This document shows positions 19,140-27,126 of a stretch of DNA of 64,000 nt, piece by piece. How positions within the stretch are numbered: position 1 is the first letter of the stretch; each line of letters begins with the position of its first letter. The DNA is from Demequina zhanjiangensis (GTDB lineage: Bacteria > Actinomycetota > Actinomycetes > Actinomycetales > Demequinaceae). The notes below the pieces were generated by a model. That model was given only the letters and a program-made list of their open reading frames with translations. It did no database searches and was not told the origin of the DNA. Location: NCBI RefSeq assembly GCF_030418315.1, contig NZ_JAUHPV010000003.1, forward strand, positions 62,001 to 126,000, written 5' to 3'. The translations under genes and the position numbers were made by a program.

Positions 19140-20369
19140 GTGCCCGCGCCCGCGTCGTCCCCGACCGCCGCGTCCTCCGACGCCGGAACCCGGCCCGCGA
19201 GCCCGCGCGACCTGGGCGTCTACATCCACGTGCCGTTCTGCCGCGTCCGCTGCGGCTACTGCGACTTCAACACGTACGCGCCCTCCGAGGTGGGCGGCGC
19301 GACCCGCGAGGGGTACGTCGAGTCCGCGCTCAAGGAGATGGCGCTCGCGGGGCAGGTGATGGCCGGCGACGGGCGGGAGGTCTCCACCGTCTTCCTGGGG
19401 GGCGGCACCCCCACCATGCTCGACGCCGACGCGCTCGCGGCCCTGCTTGACGGCGTGCGGACCACCTGGGGTCTCGCTGCCGACGCAGAGGTCACTACCG
19501 AGGCGAACCCGGACTCGGTCTCGCGCGCCTCTCTGAGCCGACTTGCCGACGCTGGCTTCACGCGGGTCTCCTTCGGGATGCAGTCGGCGGTGCCGCACGT
19601 GCTCGCGACCCTCGAGCGCACGCACGACCCGGAGAATGTGGCCCGCGCCGTCGCGTGGGCGCGCGAGGCGGGGCTCGACGTGAGCCTCGACCTCATCTAC
19701 GGCACGCCTGGCGAGTCCCTCGAGGACTGGCAGGCGAGCCTCGACGCGGCGATCTCGCTCGAGCCCGACCACGTGTCGGCGTACGCGCTCGTGATCGAGC
19801 CGGGCACGCGGATGGGCGCTCAGCTGAAGCGCGGCCAGATCGAGGCCGTCGACCTGGACACTCAGGCCGAGATGTACGAGCTGGCCGACGCTCGGCTCTC
19901 CGCCGCAGGGTACGGCTGGTACGAGGTGTCGAACTGGGCGCGCGGCCGCGAGCACGCCTGCCGCCACAACATCGCCTACTGGCGCAGCCAGGACTGGTGG
20001 GGTGTCGGGCCGGGCGCGCACTCGTACCTGGGGCCGCGCATCGGGGCCTCGGGGGAGGCGGTCGGGGCCGAGCGCTGGTGGAACGTCAAGCACCCGCGCG
20101 CCTACGCTGACCGGCTCGCGTCAGGCGAGGACCCGGCGGCCGAGCGCGAGCCGCTGACCGAGGACGACCTCGCGCTCGAAGCCGTGATGCTGCGGCTGCG
20201 GCTCGCTGACGGCATGCCGGTGGGGGATCTGCCGGAGCGTCGGGCGCCGCAGATCGCGCGCCTCGTGGCCGACGGCATCCTCGACGGCCGAGCCGCGATC
20301 GGCGGGACGCTCCTTCTCACCCTCAAGGGTCGGCTGCTGGCCGACGCGGCGGTGCGCGACCTCACCTGA
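19140..20369 (+). CDS. hemW: Radical SAM protein HemW (heme chaperone, formerly annotated as HemN-like)
   Basis: 409-aa radical S-adenosylmethionine protein. The iron-sulfur cysteines are C34, C38 and C41 in VPFCRVRCGYCDFNTYAP. The family's GGGTPT motif is present (VFLGGGTPTMLDADALAALL), followed by ANPDSVSRASLSRLADAGF and SLDLIYGTPGESLEDWQASL. HemW lacks the extra cysteine of true HemN and is thought to insert heme into proteins rather than oxidise coproporphyrinogen. The C-terminal winged-helix domain ends LLADAAVRDLT. GTG start, 2 nt after lepA. Confidence 0.95.
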   Translation: MPAPASSPTAASSDAGTRPASPRDLGVYIHVPFCRVRCGYCDFNTYAPSEVGGATREGYVESALKEMALAGQVMAGDGREVSTVFLGGGTPTMLDADALAALLDGVRTTWGLAADAEVTTEANPDSVSRASLSRLADAGFTRVSFGMQSAVPHVLATLERTHDPENVARAVAWAREAGLDVSLDLIYGTPGESLEDWQASLDAAISLEPDHVSAYALVIEPGTRMGAQLKRGQIEAVDLDTQAEMYELADARLSAAGYGWYEVSNWARGREHACRHNIAYWRSQDWWGVGPGAHSYLGPRIGASGEAVGAERWWNVKHPRAYADRLASGEDPAAEREPLTEDDLALEAVMLRLRLADGMPVGDLPERRAPQIARLVADGILDGRAAIGGTLLLTLKGRLLADAAVRDLT

Positions 20370-20473
20370 GGCGCACGCGTCGTCGGCTGCGCCCACCCGC
20401 TGGGAGGCCCGAACCGATCGCGAACCCGCTCGCTTGAGCCGACCCCGTTGGCTCGAACCGACCCCGCCGCCGC

Positions 20474-20690
20474 GAGCCGCTCCGTCGACCCGAGCTGCTC
20501 CGTCGGCCCGAACCGACCCCGCCTGCCCGCCGGCCGACCCCGCCGACCCCGCCGCCGCGAGCCGCTCCGTCGACCCGAGCTGCTCCGTCGGCCCGAACCG
20601 ACCCCGCCTGCCCGCCGGCCGACCCCGCCGACCCCGCCGCCGCGAGCCGACCCCGCCTGCCCGCCCGCCGACCCCGCCGCGGCCGGTTGC
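20474..20690. repeat. 85-bp direct tandem repeat, two full copies and a partial third
   Basis: Two identical 85-bp units begin at 20474 and 20559. A third, shortened one begins at 20644 and appears to lack the unit's central part. The sequence is C-rich (runs such as CGACCCCGCC) and open in several frames, but it resembles no protein. It fills most of the 478-nt gap between hemW and the DUF559 gene. Slippage or recombination between units is the likely origin. Confidence 0.85.
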
Positions 20691-20692
20691 CT

Positions 20693-20750
20693 CCTGGCAT
20701 CGCATGAGTGCCGATTTCGTGCCCTCTTTCGGCACTCATGCGATGCCAGG
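20693..20750. repeat. Dispersed palindromic element, copy A
   Basis: Perfect 22-bp inverted repeat (20693-20714 and 20729-20750, 14-nt loop). The left arm begins CCTGGCATCGCATGAGTGCC. Three further copies are in the window (21766-21822, 22566-22623, 42633-42690), always in or at the edge of intergenic DNA. Confidence 0.85.
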
Positions 20751-20847
20751 GCGCGTCGGGTCTCCACAGCGTCGGTCCAGGCTCCGGGCCCTCCACACAT
20801 CCGTCGGGTGCTCGGCCCGGACTCAACGGTGGTGGTCGAATCCCACC

Positions 20848-21780
20848 ATGCGAATCCTGCTGGGGCTCACCGGGCTTGACCTTCCTCTCGCGGAGTTCCT
20901 CGACGTCAACCGGCGCGCATTCAGCCGCAGGGAGATGCTCGAGCGGGGGAGCCGCTATGCGCTTGACTCGGCACTCGCAGGCGGCTCGGCGATCAGGCTG
21001 CTTCCCGGCGTCTACTGCGGGGCGGCTCACTCGACCGTTCCGGCCGTGCTCGGGGAGGCCCTCAACTTGTGGGCGCCGCGGACCCTCGTCACGGGCCGGC
21101 TCGCCCTGCACCTCAGCACGAGCATGCTGCCAGCGCCGACGGTCGCGGACCTGGTGGCGGGCAACGGTCGCGCGCTGCGCCCGCCGCCGTGGGTCCGTGT
21201 GCACCAGAATGCGGTGCCGCGCACTGCGACGAAGCTTGACGGCGTGAACTGTGTCACCGCGCCACGCGCGCTGCTCGACGCCTGGCGCTTCGCGCCCTCG
21301 AACGAACGCCGCGACATCCTGTGGGAGTCCCTCTGGGCGCGCGTGTGCACCTGGCGGCAGCTGAAGATCGAACTCGACCGGGCCCCTCGGGTGGCGGGTC
21401 GGCGCGACCTGGAACGGATGCTCGGATGGTTCGCGGAGGGTGCGACGACGCCACTGGAAGTGCGCGCGAAGCACGAGGTCTTCACGGGGGCTCGGTTCAC
21501 GGAGTTCGAGTGGCAGGTGGAGCTCGTCCTTCCGGCGCGCAGGTCCACGGTGGACATCTTGCATCGACGAGCGAAGGTGGTCGTCGAGCTGGACGGCGAC
21601 ACCTATCACTCGACCCGGATGGCCCGCGATGAGGACCGCAACCGCCAGACGGATCTGACCGCGGCGGGCTTCGCCGTGATCCGATTCGGTTGGCGCGACA
21701 TCGTGGACCGACCCGCGTGGTGCCGCGAGCGAGTGCTCACCACGGTCGCTGGCCGTCTGAGGCGTCCTGTCATCGCCTGA
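20848..21780 (+). CDS. DUF559 (Vsr-like fold) domain protein, AbiEi-like N-terminus
   Basis: 310 aa, cytoplasmic. The N-terminal part (VNRRAFSRREMLERGSRYAL ... LLPGVYCG) resembles the winged-helix AbiEi-type antitoxin domain common in actinobacteria. The C-terminal part is a DUF559 domain, related to Vsr/restriction endonuclease folds: EFEWQVELVLPARRSTVDIL, VVELDGDTYHSTRMARDEDR and AGFAVIRFGWRDIVDRPAWC. D/E residues of a PD-(D/E)xK-like site (E in VVELDGD) are visible. The substrate is unknown. No AbiEii toxin partner is adjacent. Its stop codon lies within the left arm of a palindromic repeat. The start ATG at 20848 is chosen because the upstream frame is repeat sequence. Confidence 0.78.
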   Translation: MRILLGLTGLDLPLAEFLDVNRRAFSRREMLERGSRYALDSALAGGSAIRLLPGVYCGAAHSTVPAVLGEALNLWAPRTLVTGRLALHLSTSMLPAPTVADLVAGNGRALRPPPWVRVHQNAVPRTATKLDGVNCVTAPRALLDAWRFAPSNERRDILWESLWARVCTWRQLKIELDRAPRVAGRRDLERMLGWFAEGATTPLEVRAKHEVFTGARFTEFEWQVELVLPARRSTVDILHRRAKVVVELDGDTYHSTRMARDEDRNRQTDLTAAGFAVIRFGWRDIVDRPAWCRERVLTTVAGRLRRPVIA

Positions 21781-21822
21781 GTGCTGGAATCGCGGCGCTC
21801 TTCGGCACTCATGCGATGCCAG
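21766..21822. repeat. Dispersed palindromic element, copy B (degenerate left arm)
   Basis: The right arm (21802-21822) matches the other copies exactly. The left arm (21766-21788) is degenerate and contains the last codons and the stop (21778-21780) of the DUF559 gene. The element seems to have supplied or replaced the end of that reading frame. Confidence 0.65.
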
Positions 21823-21879
21823 CGCGCACTCGTCGGCTGCTGCCGGGTCGGCGCGCACGTGCATGACCGAAGTCGGCGG

Positions 21880-22458
21880 TCAGGAGTCGTCTGCGCGCAC
21901 CGAGGCCACGAGCGGGCCCGCGACCCAACGCTCCACCTCGCGCTGGGAGCGCAGGCGCACGATCGCGAGGTCCGGATGCTCGGGCGGCAGCGTGGGGATG
22001 AGCGTTCGGTAGTAGCCGCGTCGCGACCACGCCCAGCGGACGATGTGCTCGCGGTCGGTGAGGATCGTAGGGAACGGGCGCTCGATGTTGCCGCTCCACA
22101 GCTCCTCGCGTCGGAGTCTGCGCCTCACGGTCCGCCTGATCACACGTGGCAGCGTCACGGTGAGGAACGGCAGGTCGAGCCAGATGAGGAGGTCCGCCCG
22201 CTCGGCCAGCAGCGGCCTCGCTTCGCGGTACTGCCACTCGGTGATCCACGCGTCGGCGGAGGCGAGTGCCCGCACGTCGTCCATGAACTCGTCCCGCCTG
22301 GTCCACTCGGGTCCGTGGAACAGGGCGTCGATCTCGGTATGCGGAAGCCCGACGATCGGGGAGAGCCTCCCGGCGAGCGTCGTCTTGCCGGTCCCCGAGA
22401 CTCCGGCGATGAGCACCCGCTGAGGGCGCCGGGGCAGGGGGTCGGCGAAGGTCAGCAC
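21880..22458 (-). CDS. P-loop NTPase, adenylate-kinase/topology-modulation-like
   Basis: 192-aa cytoplasmic protein. Walker A is VLIAGVSGTGKTTLAGRLS near residue 20. The sequence then runs GLPHTEIDALFHGPEWTRRD and ADLLIWLDLPFLTVTLPRVI, with a lid-like RRTVRRRLRREELWSGNIER. This layout matches the small kinases annotated as adenylate kinase-like or DNA topology modulation (FlaR-like) proteins. The substrate is unknown. It lies between two palindromic repeats on the strand opposite the DUF559 gene, in the accessory stretch between hemW and hrcA. Confidence 0.8.
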   Translation of the reverse strand: MLTFADPLPRRPQRVLIAGVSGTGKTTLAGRLSPIVGLPHTEIDALFHGPEWTRRDEFMDDVRALASADAWITEWQYREARPLLAERADLLIWLDLPFLTVTLPRVIRRTVRRRLRREELWSGNIERPFPTILTDREHIVRWAWSRRGYYRTLIPTLPPEHPDLAIVRLRSQREVERWVAGPLVASVRADDS

Positions 22459-22565
22459 GCAAGCGATCGTATCGACCGCGGACTATCGCGACGCCGGGCT
22501 TCCTGTGAGGTGCGGAGAGCTCGTGAAGTGACTCTCGCGTCGTCCCTGCGTGGGGTCTGAGGCGT

Positions 22566-22623
22566 CCTGGCATCACATGAGTGCCGAAAGAGGGCACGAG
22601 ATCGGCACTCAAGTGATGCCAGG
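22566..22623. repeat. Dispersed palindromic element, copy C
   Basis: 22-bp arms 22566-22587 and 22602-22623 with one mismatch and a 14-nt loop. It carries CATCACATGAG where copies A and D have CATCGCATGAG, and the opposite arm has changed partly in step. Confidence 0.8.
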
Positions 22624-22700
22624 GCGCGATCAACGTGGATGACGGCGAGCGTCCACCGGCGCTCGCGCCCAGGCGAGCGGACGCCTCCGCCCGGACACGC

Positions 22701-22741
22701 CGATGCCCCACGACCGGGTACGGAGCGGTCGCGGGGCATCG
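22701..22741 (-). terminator. Second hairpin downstream of the DUF4870 gene
   Basis: Stem 22701-22715 with 22727-22741 (one mismatch), 11-nt loop, 57 nt beyond the DUF4870 stop. It probably backs up the nearer hairpin at 22760-22790. The remaining part of 22459-22700 holds only palindrome copy C. Confidence 0.5.
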
Positions 22742-22759
22742 GGTGAGGTGCGCTGGGCT

Positions 22760-22790
22760 GCGGGTGCGGCGAGAGGGGTGTCGCACCCGC
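22760..22790 (-). terminator. Terminator hairpin of the DUF4870 gene
   Basis: 9-bp perfect GC stem (22760-22768 with 22782-22790) starting 7 nt after the stop of the gene at 22798-23433. Confidence 0.6.
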
Positions 22791-22797
22791 GAGCGGG

Positions 22798-23433
22798 TCA
22801 GCGCAGGAACGGGATGATCAGGGGGATCCTGTAGTACTCGCCGTTGCTTGCCTTCACTCCGGCGACGAACGAGATCACGATCGCGTAGAGCACGTACACG
22901 CCCCACAGCGGCAGGGTGACGGCGAGGCCGACGACGAACAGCATCAGGCCGAGCACGACTGCGGCGACGCCGCTGACGAGGATCGTGAGCTGCAGGTTGA
23001 GGTTCTGCTTGCCGTGGTGGTCGATCAGCGCCGAGCGCTCACGGAAGACGAGCCACACGACGAGCGGCACGAGCCACGAGATGGTGCCGGCCGAGAGGAG
23101 CACGGCGACCGCGGCGATCATGTGGATCGCCATGGACCAGTTGCGGGCCTCGGATTCGAGCATGCGGGTGGGCCCGGCGTAGGGCGGGACCTGGCCCGTC
23201 GGCGCGGTGCCCGCGGGGGGAACTGTGCCTCCGGGAGGGATGGTGCCCTCGGCGGGTGGCACGTAGCCACCGGGCTCGGGCTGGGGGATGGACTCCGGTG
23301 CAGGAGAGGTGGCGGACGGCCCGGCCTCGAGGGCGGGGGCCTGGCCGGCGTCGCCGACGGTCGGCGCGGCGGCGTCCTGAGTGGCGTCATCGGGCGTCGT
23401 GTCGACGCCCTCGGTGCGGTCGGTGTCGTTCAT
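22798..23433 (-). CDS. DUF4870 domain membrane protein with Pro-rich N-terminus
   Basis: 211 aa. A disordered N-terminal half rich in Pro, Thr, Glu and Asp (about residues 1-95) precedes a DUF4870 domain. That domain starts around RNWSMAIHMIAAVAVLLSAG, has the family's LIDHHGKQNLNLQLTIL (usual form DxxGKEALNFQ), and ends ASNGEYYRIPLIIPFLR. About four membrane segments. The function of DUF4870 is unknown. The start at 23433 is preferred because the more upstream in-frame ATG lies inside a terminator hairpin. A smaller DUF4870 paralogue is just upstream on the same strand. Confidence 0.8.
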   Translation of the reverse strand: MNDTDRTEGVDTTPDDATQDAAAPTVGDAGQAPALEAGPSATSPAPESIPQPEPGGYVPPAEGTIPPGGTVPPAGTAPTGQVPPYAGPTRMLESEARNWSMAIHMIAAVAVLLSAGTISWLVPLVVWLVFRERSALIDHHGKQNLNLQLTILVSGVAAVVLGLMLFVVGLAVTLPLWGVYVLYAIVISFVAGVKASNGEYYRIPLIIPFLR

Positions 23434-23456
23434 GGCTTCACCGTCCCATGACGCGT

Positions 23457-23495
23457 CAGGGCCCCGCATCCCTCTACGGAAGGAGCGGGGCCCTG
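23457..23495 (-). terminator. Hairpin between the two DUF4870 genes
   Basis: 11-bp perfect stem (23457-23467 with 23485-23495) and 17-nt loop, 28 nt after the stop of the upstream DUF4870 gene. It would end or attenuate that transcript before the second gene. Confidence 0.6.
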
Positions 23496-23523
23496 ATTGT
23501 GCGGTCGGGGTTGACCCTGACTG

Positions 23524-23910
23524 CTACTTGATGATGCGCCAGTTGAACGGGTACTGGTAGTCCAGCCCCTTGTTCACGGCCATCGCGGCCTGGATGCAGA
23601 ACACGAGCGAGATCACAAGCACCGCGAACCAGGTCACGAAGCCGATGAGCACGACCATCAGCAGCGACGAGACGACGTAGCCGATCGTGATCAGGATCGA
23701 GAAGTTCAGCGCCTCCTTGCCCTGGCGGTCCACGTAGGCCGACTTGTCCTTGCCGATGAGCCAGATGATCAGCGGCGGCAGGAAGCCGAAGAGGATGATG
23801 CCGGCGTGCGCGAGCGTCGCGTAGAGGCGCTCATCGCTCTGCGACATGGAGCCGGAGGGCTGAGGCGCCGGCGATGCGGGCGGCGGCGGGGGAGGAGGGG
23901 TCTGGGACAT
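23524..23910 (-). CDS. Small DUF4870 domain membrane protein
   Basis: 128 aa. A proline run near the N-terminus (MSQTPPPPPPPASPAPQPSG) is followed by DERLYATLAHAGIILFGFLP, DKSAYVDRQGKEALNFSILI and CIQAAMAVNKGLDYQYPFNW, a canonical DUF4870 protein with about three to four membrane helices. The start at the ATG at 23910 is preferred over a GTG four codons upstream because the family begins MSQTPPP-like. It is divergent from hrcA across a 252-nt region. Confidence 0.85.
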   Translation of the reverse strand: MSQTPPPPPPPASPAPQPSGSMSQSDERLYATLAHAGIILFGFLPPLIIWLIGKDKSAYVDRQGKEALNFSILITIGYVVSSLLMVVLIGFVTWFAVLVISLVFCIQAAMAVNKGLDYQYPFNWRIIK

Positions 23911-24107
23911 TCGAATCACCACTTCGTGTGTTGGGACATAGCGTGGTGTCGCGGCTCCGCGGACACGCGCCGAGGGCGTGCCCCCCGGCCGTCGATGCGT
24001 TGCACGACGTACCCAATGTAGTCACTTGGTGCGCCCTTTTGTCAGATTCTGTGGACTTCCGCGTGGTTGGTCCTGTCGCGCCTGAGGGGAGAGGTTGCCA
24101 CCGACGC

Positions 24108-24113
24108 TAGAAT
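24108..24113 (+). promoter_or_regulatory. -10 box of hrcA-dnaJ (TAGAAT)
   Basis: TAGAAT directly abuts the CIRCE operator, sharing its last T. The transcription start would fall inside the operator, so bound HrcA would block RNA polymerase. Confidence 0.65.
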
Positions 24114-24139
24114 TGGCACTCACGAGTGCCGAGTGCCAA
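24113..24139. promoter_or_regulatory. CIRCE operator for HrcA
   Basis: TTGGCACTC, 9-nt spacer, GAGTGCCAA: a perfect 9-bp inverted repeat with the CIRCE spacing (consensus TTAGCACTC-N9-GAGTGCTAA). It lies 24 nt before the hrcA start, giving heat-inducible autoregulation of hrcA-dnaJ. Confidence 0.92.
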
Positions 24140-24162
24140 TGTCGATCGGGAGGTGGAACGGC

Positions 24163-25170
24163 ATGACCGAGGAGCGCAGGCGGGCCGTGCTGCGCGCGAT
24201 CGTGGAGGGCTACGTCGAGACGTCGGAGCCGATCGGGTCCAAGGCCCTGGCGGCCAGGACCGGCCTGGGCGTCTCGCCCGCGACGATCCGCAACGACATG
24301 GCGATCCTCGAGGAGGAGGGGCTTATCACCCAGCCCCACACGTCGGCCGGGCGCATCCCCACGGACAAGGGCTACCGCTCGTTCGTGGACTACCTCGCGC
24401 GAGCCGCACTCCCTGACAGCCACAAGCGCGCCATCACGACGTTCCTGTCGGACGCCGTGGACCTCAACGACGTGATCGAGCGTTCGGTGCGCATGCTCAG
24501 CCAGCTCACGCGTCAGGTGGCGGTAGTGCAGTACCCGTCGTTGCGCGAGAGTGCGGTGCAGCGTGTGGAGCTCGTCGCGCTCGGCATGGATCGCATCCTC
24601 GTGGTCGTGATCAGCGCCGACGCGCGGGTCGAGCAGACCACCGTCGTCCTCACCAGCCCGGTCTCCCAGGAGGAGCTCGCGCGGGCGGTGCGTGAGGTCA
24701 ACGAGATCACCGTGAACCGCACCCCGACCGTGCTCGAGCCGCCCTTGCGCGCGTGGGCCGAGCGTGCCAACCAGCCGGTGTGGGTGGGTGCTGTCGCCGA
24801 AGCCGTCATCCAGGCGGCGAGGGGCGGCACCGTGCAGCGCGTCGTCTTCGCCGGAGCGTCGAACCTGGCCCGTGGCAGCGACCTTGAGGCCGACGCGATC
24901 GGTCCCGTCCTCGACGCGCTCGAGGAACAAGTCGTGCTCCTCCGACTGTTGCATGAGATGACCGCGGGCGACTCGGACGTGGCGGTCCGCATCGGACATG
25001 AGACTCAGAACGAGGCGCTCGCTCGCACCTCGATCGTGGCCGCCGGCTACGGCAGCGGCCCTTCCGTATCCCTGCTGGGGGCCCTCGGCCCCACCCGCAT
25101 GGACTATCCCTCGACGATGGCCGCCGTTCGCGCGGTGGCCCGATACCTCTCCAAGGTGGTTGATTCTTGA
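24163..25170 (+). CDS. hrcA: Heat-shock repressor HrcA
   Basis: 335-aa transcriptional repressor of the CIRCE regulon. The winged-helix N-terminus reads [20 protein letters not shown] and VSPATIRNDMAILEEEGLIT, followed by HTSAGRIPTDKGYRSFVDYL. The GAF-like dimerisation region follows. The ATG at 24163 has GGGAGG at 24148-24153. It ends in a TTGA overlap with dnaJ. Its own operator is just upstream, so it autoregulates. Confidence 0.97.
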   Translation: MTEERRRAVLRAIVEGYVETSEPIGSKALAARTGLGVSPATIRNDMAILEEEGLITQPHTSAGRIPTDKGYRSFVDYLARAALPDSHKRAITTFLSDAVDLNDVIERSVRMLSQLTRQVAVVQYPSLRESAVQRVELVALGMDRILVVVISADARVEQTTVVLTSPVSQEELARAVREVNEITVNRTPTVLEPPLRAWAERANQPVWVGAVAEAVIQAARGGTVQRVVFAGASNLARGSDLEADAIGPVLDALEEQVVLLRLLHEMTAGDSDVAVRIGHETQNEALARTSIVAAGYGSGPSVSLLGALGPTRMDYPSTMAAVRAVARYLSKVVDS

Positions 25171-26297
25171 AGGACTATTACGACGTGCTCGGCGTCTCCC
25201 GGAACGCCAGCGAGGCCGAGATCAAGAAGGCCTATCGCAAGCTTGCACGTGAACTTCACCCTGACGTCGCCGGACCGGAAGGCGAGGAGCGCTTCAAGGA
25301 GGTCGGCGCGGCCTACGAGGTGCTGTCCAATCCTGACAAGAAGGCGATGTACGACCGCGGCGTGGACCCGCGCGCGGCCTCTGGCTCCCAGGGCGGTGCG
25401 CAGGGCTTCGGCTTCGAGGACATCTTCGAGTCCTTCTTCGGTGGCGGCAGCCCGTTCGGCGGCCAGCAGCGCGGGCCCGCGTCCAGGACCCAGCGCGGAG
25501 GCGACCAGCTCGTCGCGGCCGAGGTGAGCCTCGAGGAGGCGGTCTTCGGCGTGAACCGGGAGGTCGTGGTCGACCTGGCCGACGTGTGCGCCACCTGCTC
25601 CGGTTCGTGCTGCGCGCCGGGCACGCAGCCGGTCACGTGCGGTAACTGTCGCGGCTCCGGCTCGGTCCAGCGCGTCGCACGCTCGCTGCTGGGCAACGTG
25701 ATGACGACGTCGCCGTGCCCCGAGTGCGGAGGCTTCGGCACGATCATCCAGTCGCCCTGCACCGATTGCGCCGGTCGTGGGCGCACGCACTCGCGCCACA
25801 CGATCAAGGTGGACATCCCCGCGGGTGTCGAGACCGGCACGCGCATCCGCCTGCCCCACATGGGCGACGCGGGTGTCGGCGGCGGCCCCAAGGGCGACCT
25901 GTACGTCGAGATCCGGGAGAAGGCCCACAAGACGTTCGAGCGCCGCGGCGACGACCTTCACTGCACGCTTGAGGTGCCCATGACGGCGGCCGCGCTCGGC
26001 ACCGTGCTCGGGGTCGAGACCTTCGACGGCGAGCAGGAGGTGGACGTCCCCCGCGGCACCCACGCGGGCCACACGATCCGCCTCAAGGGGCTCGGCGTCG
26101 GCAAGCTGCAGCGTGCCGGGCGTGGCGACCTGTACGTCCACCTGGACGTCCAGACGCCCACGGAGCTCACGGACGAGCAGCAGGAGCTGCTCGAGAAGCT
26201 CGCCTCGCTGCGTGGCGAGGAGATGCCGCAGGCGCGCCTCGCGCCGATCGGCGGGGGCGTGTTCTCGCGCCTCAGGGATGCGTTCAAGGGTCGCTAG
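25167..26297 (+). CDS. dnaJ: Molecular chaperone DnaJ
   Basis: 376-aa Hsp40. The J domain carries HPD (ARELHPDVAGPEGEERFKEV). A Gly/Phe region (GFGFEDIFESFFGGG) and a four-repeat zinc finger follow: CATCSGSC, CGNCRGSG, CPECGGFG and CTDCAGRG. The C-terminal peptide-binding domains end GGGVFSRLRDAFKGR. The first zinc repeat reads GSCC instead of the usual GxGA, with two extra cysteines. The TTG start overlaps the hrcA stop. No dnaK or grpE is nearby, so this is the HrcA-linked DnaJ2-type copy. Confidence 0.96.
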   Translation: MKDYYDVLGVSRNASEAEIKKAYRKLARELHPDVAGPEGEERFKEVGAAYEVLSNPDKKAMYDRGVDPRAASGSQGGAQGFGFEDIFESFFGGGSPFGGQQRGPASRTQRGGDQLVAAEVSLEEAVFGVNREVVVDLADVCATCSGSCCAPGTQPVTCGNCRGSGSVQRVARSLLGNVMTTSPCPECGGFGTIIQSPCTDCAGRGRTHSRHTIKVDIPAGVETGTRIRLPHMGDAGVGGGPKGDLYVEIREKAHKTFERRGDDLHCTLEVPMTAAALGTVLGVETFDGEQEVDVPRGTHAGHTIRLKGLGVGKLQRAGRGDLYVHLDVQTPTELTDEQQELLEKLASLRGEEMPQARLAPIGGGVFSRLRDAFKGR

Positions 26298-26303
26298 GCG
26301 CGG

Positions 26304-27083
26304 ATGACGTCCGTGCGTGCTCTTGGTGGTCAGGCGAGGGAGGCCGGCAGGCTGGTCCTCGCGAGCTTCCGGACGTGGCTCACGGACCCGAAGGCGATGC
26401 TGATCGGCGCGCTTCCCGCCGTCGTGGCGGGCGCCATCATCGCCGCCCTGATCGCTGTGCTGCTGGTCGCCTCGCCGAGCGTGGAGGACGCGATCCTGGA
26501 GGCCACCGGCCTCGAGGGATCGCTGGGCCGCACAGTGTCCGTGCTCCTCACCGTGCTCGTGGTCGTCGCCGGCTCCGTTGCGGCGGTGCTGATGTTCACC
26601 ACCCTCGCGCTGATGATCGGACAGCCCTTCTTCGAGCACCTGTCACGGCACCTGGACGAGCGCGACGGGATCGAGACGGTGGGCGCCGACGAGGCGTGGA
26701 CCAGGTCTGTCCGCAGGGGAGTGACGGAGGGGCTCGTCACGCTCGCCACGTCGGTCGGGATCCTTCTGCTCGCCGCGCTCCTTGGACTCATCCCTGTGGC
26801 CGGGACCGTCGCGGCATTCCTCGCCTCGGCGATCCTGGGAGGGCGCATGCTGGCGATCGAGCTCACCGCGTACCCCATGGCGTGCAGGGGAGTGATCGCG
26901 CGTCGGGACCGCATCGCATCGCTGCGCCCCGTGCGAGCCACCGCGTACCTGTTCGGCACCTTCGTGTTCCTGATCTTCATGATCCCGTTGGGCACGCTCC
27001 TCGCCATGCCCGTGGCGGTCGTGGGTGCGAACATGCTCACGCGCCGCGCGATCGAGCCTCAGCTGGAGGGTGCGTCGTCCTAG
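26304..27083 (+). CDS. EI24 domain membrane protein
   Basis: 259-aa integral membrane protein of the EI24/CysZ-like family. It begins VRALGGQAREAGRLVLASFR, with four strong hydrophobic segments, e.g. AMLIGALPAVVAGAIIAALI and ATAYLFGTFVFLIFMIPLGT. FFEHLSRHLDERDG in the cytoplasmic loop is family-typical. CysZ proteins carry sulfate in some bacteria, but actinobacterial members here are uncharacterised. It starts 6 nt after dnaJ and is therefore likely co-transcribed with hrcA-dnaJ. Confidence 0.85.
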   Translation: MTSVRALGGQAREAGRLVLASFRTWLTDPKAMLIGALPAVVAGAIIAALIAVLLVASPSVEDAILEATGLEGSLGRTVSVLLTVLVVVAGSVAAVLMFTTLALMIGQPFFEHLSRHLDERDGIETVGADEAWTRSVRRGVTEGLVTLATSVGILLLAALLGLIPVAGTVAAFLASAILGGRMLAIELTAYPMACRGVIARRDRIASLRPVRATAYLFGTFVFLIFMIPLGTLLAMPVAVVGANMLTRRAIEPQLEGASS

Positions 27084-27112
27084 CGTCGGCACGGCTGCAC
27101 GCGCTCGGACTG

Positions 27113-27118
27113 TAGATT
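27113..27118 (+). promoter_or_regulatory. -10 box of rsmE (TAGATT)
   Basis: TAGATT ends 8 nt before the rsmE GTG, with no ribosome-binding site between them; a leaderless message is likely. Confidence 0.5.
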
Positions 27119-27126
27119 CGTGTGAT

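Noticed and set aside
20474-20690. CRISPR-like array
   Set aside because: The 85-bp units are directly adjacent with no unique spacers, and no cas genes are near.
20848-22458. AbiE-type toxin-antitoxin pair
   Set aside because: The AbiEi-like domain is fused to DUF559 and no AbiEii nucleotidyltransferase follows; the next gene is an unrelated P-loop kinase on the other strand.
24122-24139. GAGTGCC motifs near hrcA as another copy of the dispersed palindrome
   Set aside because: The match is limited to GAGTGCC, and the sequence is fully explained by the CIRCE operator.
25590-25640. DnaJ zinc finger with GSCC in the first repeat as a damaged site
   Set aside because: All four CxxC pairs are intact, and I recall the same GSCC form in DnaJ of other Micrococcales, so it is probably lineage-normal.
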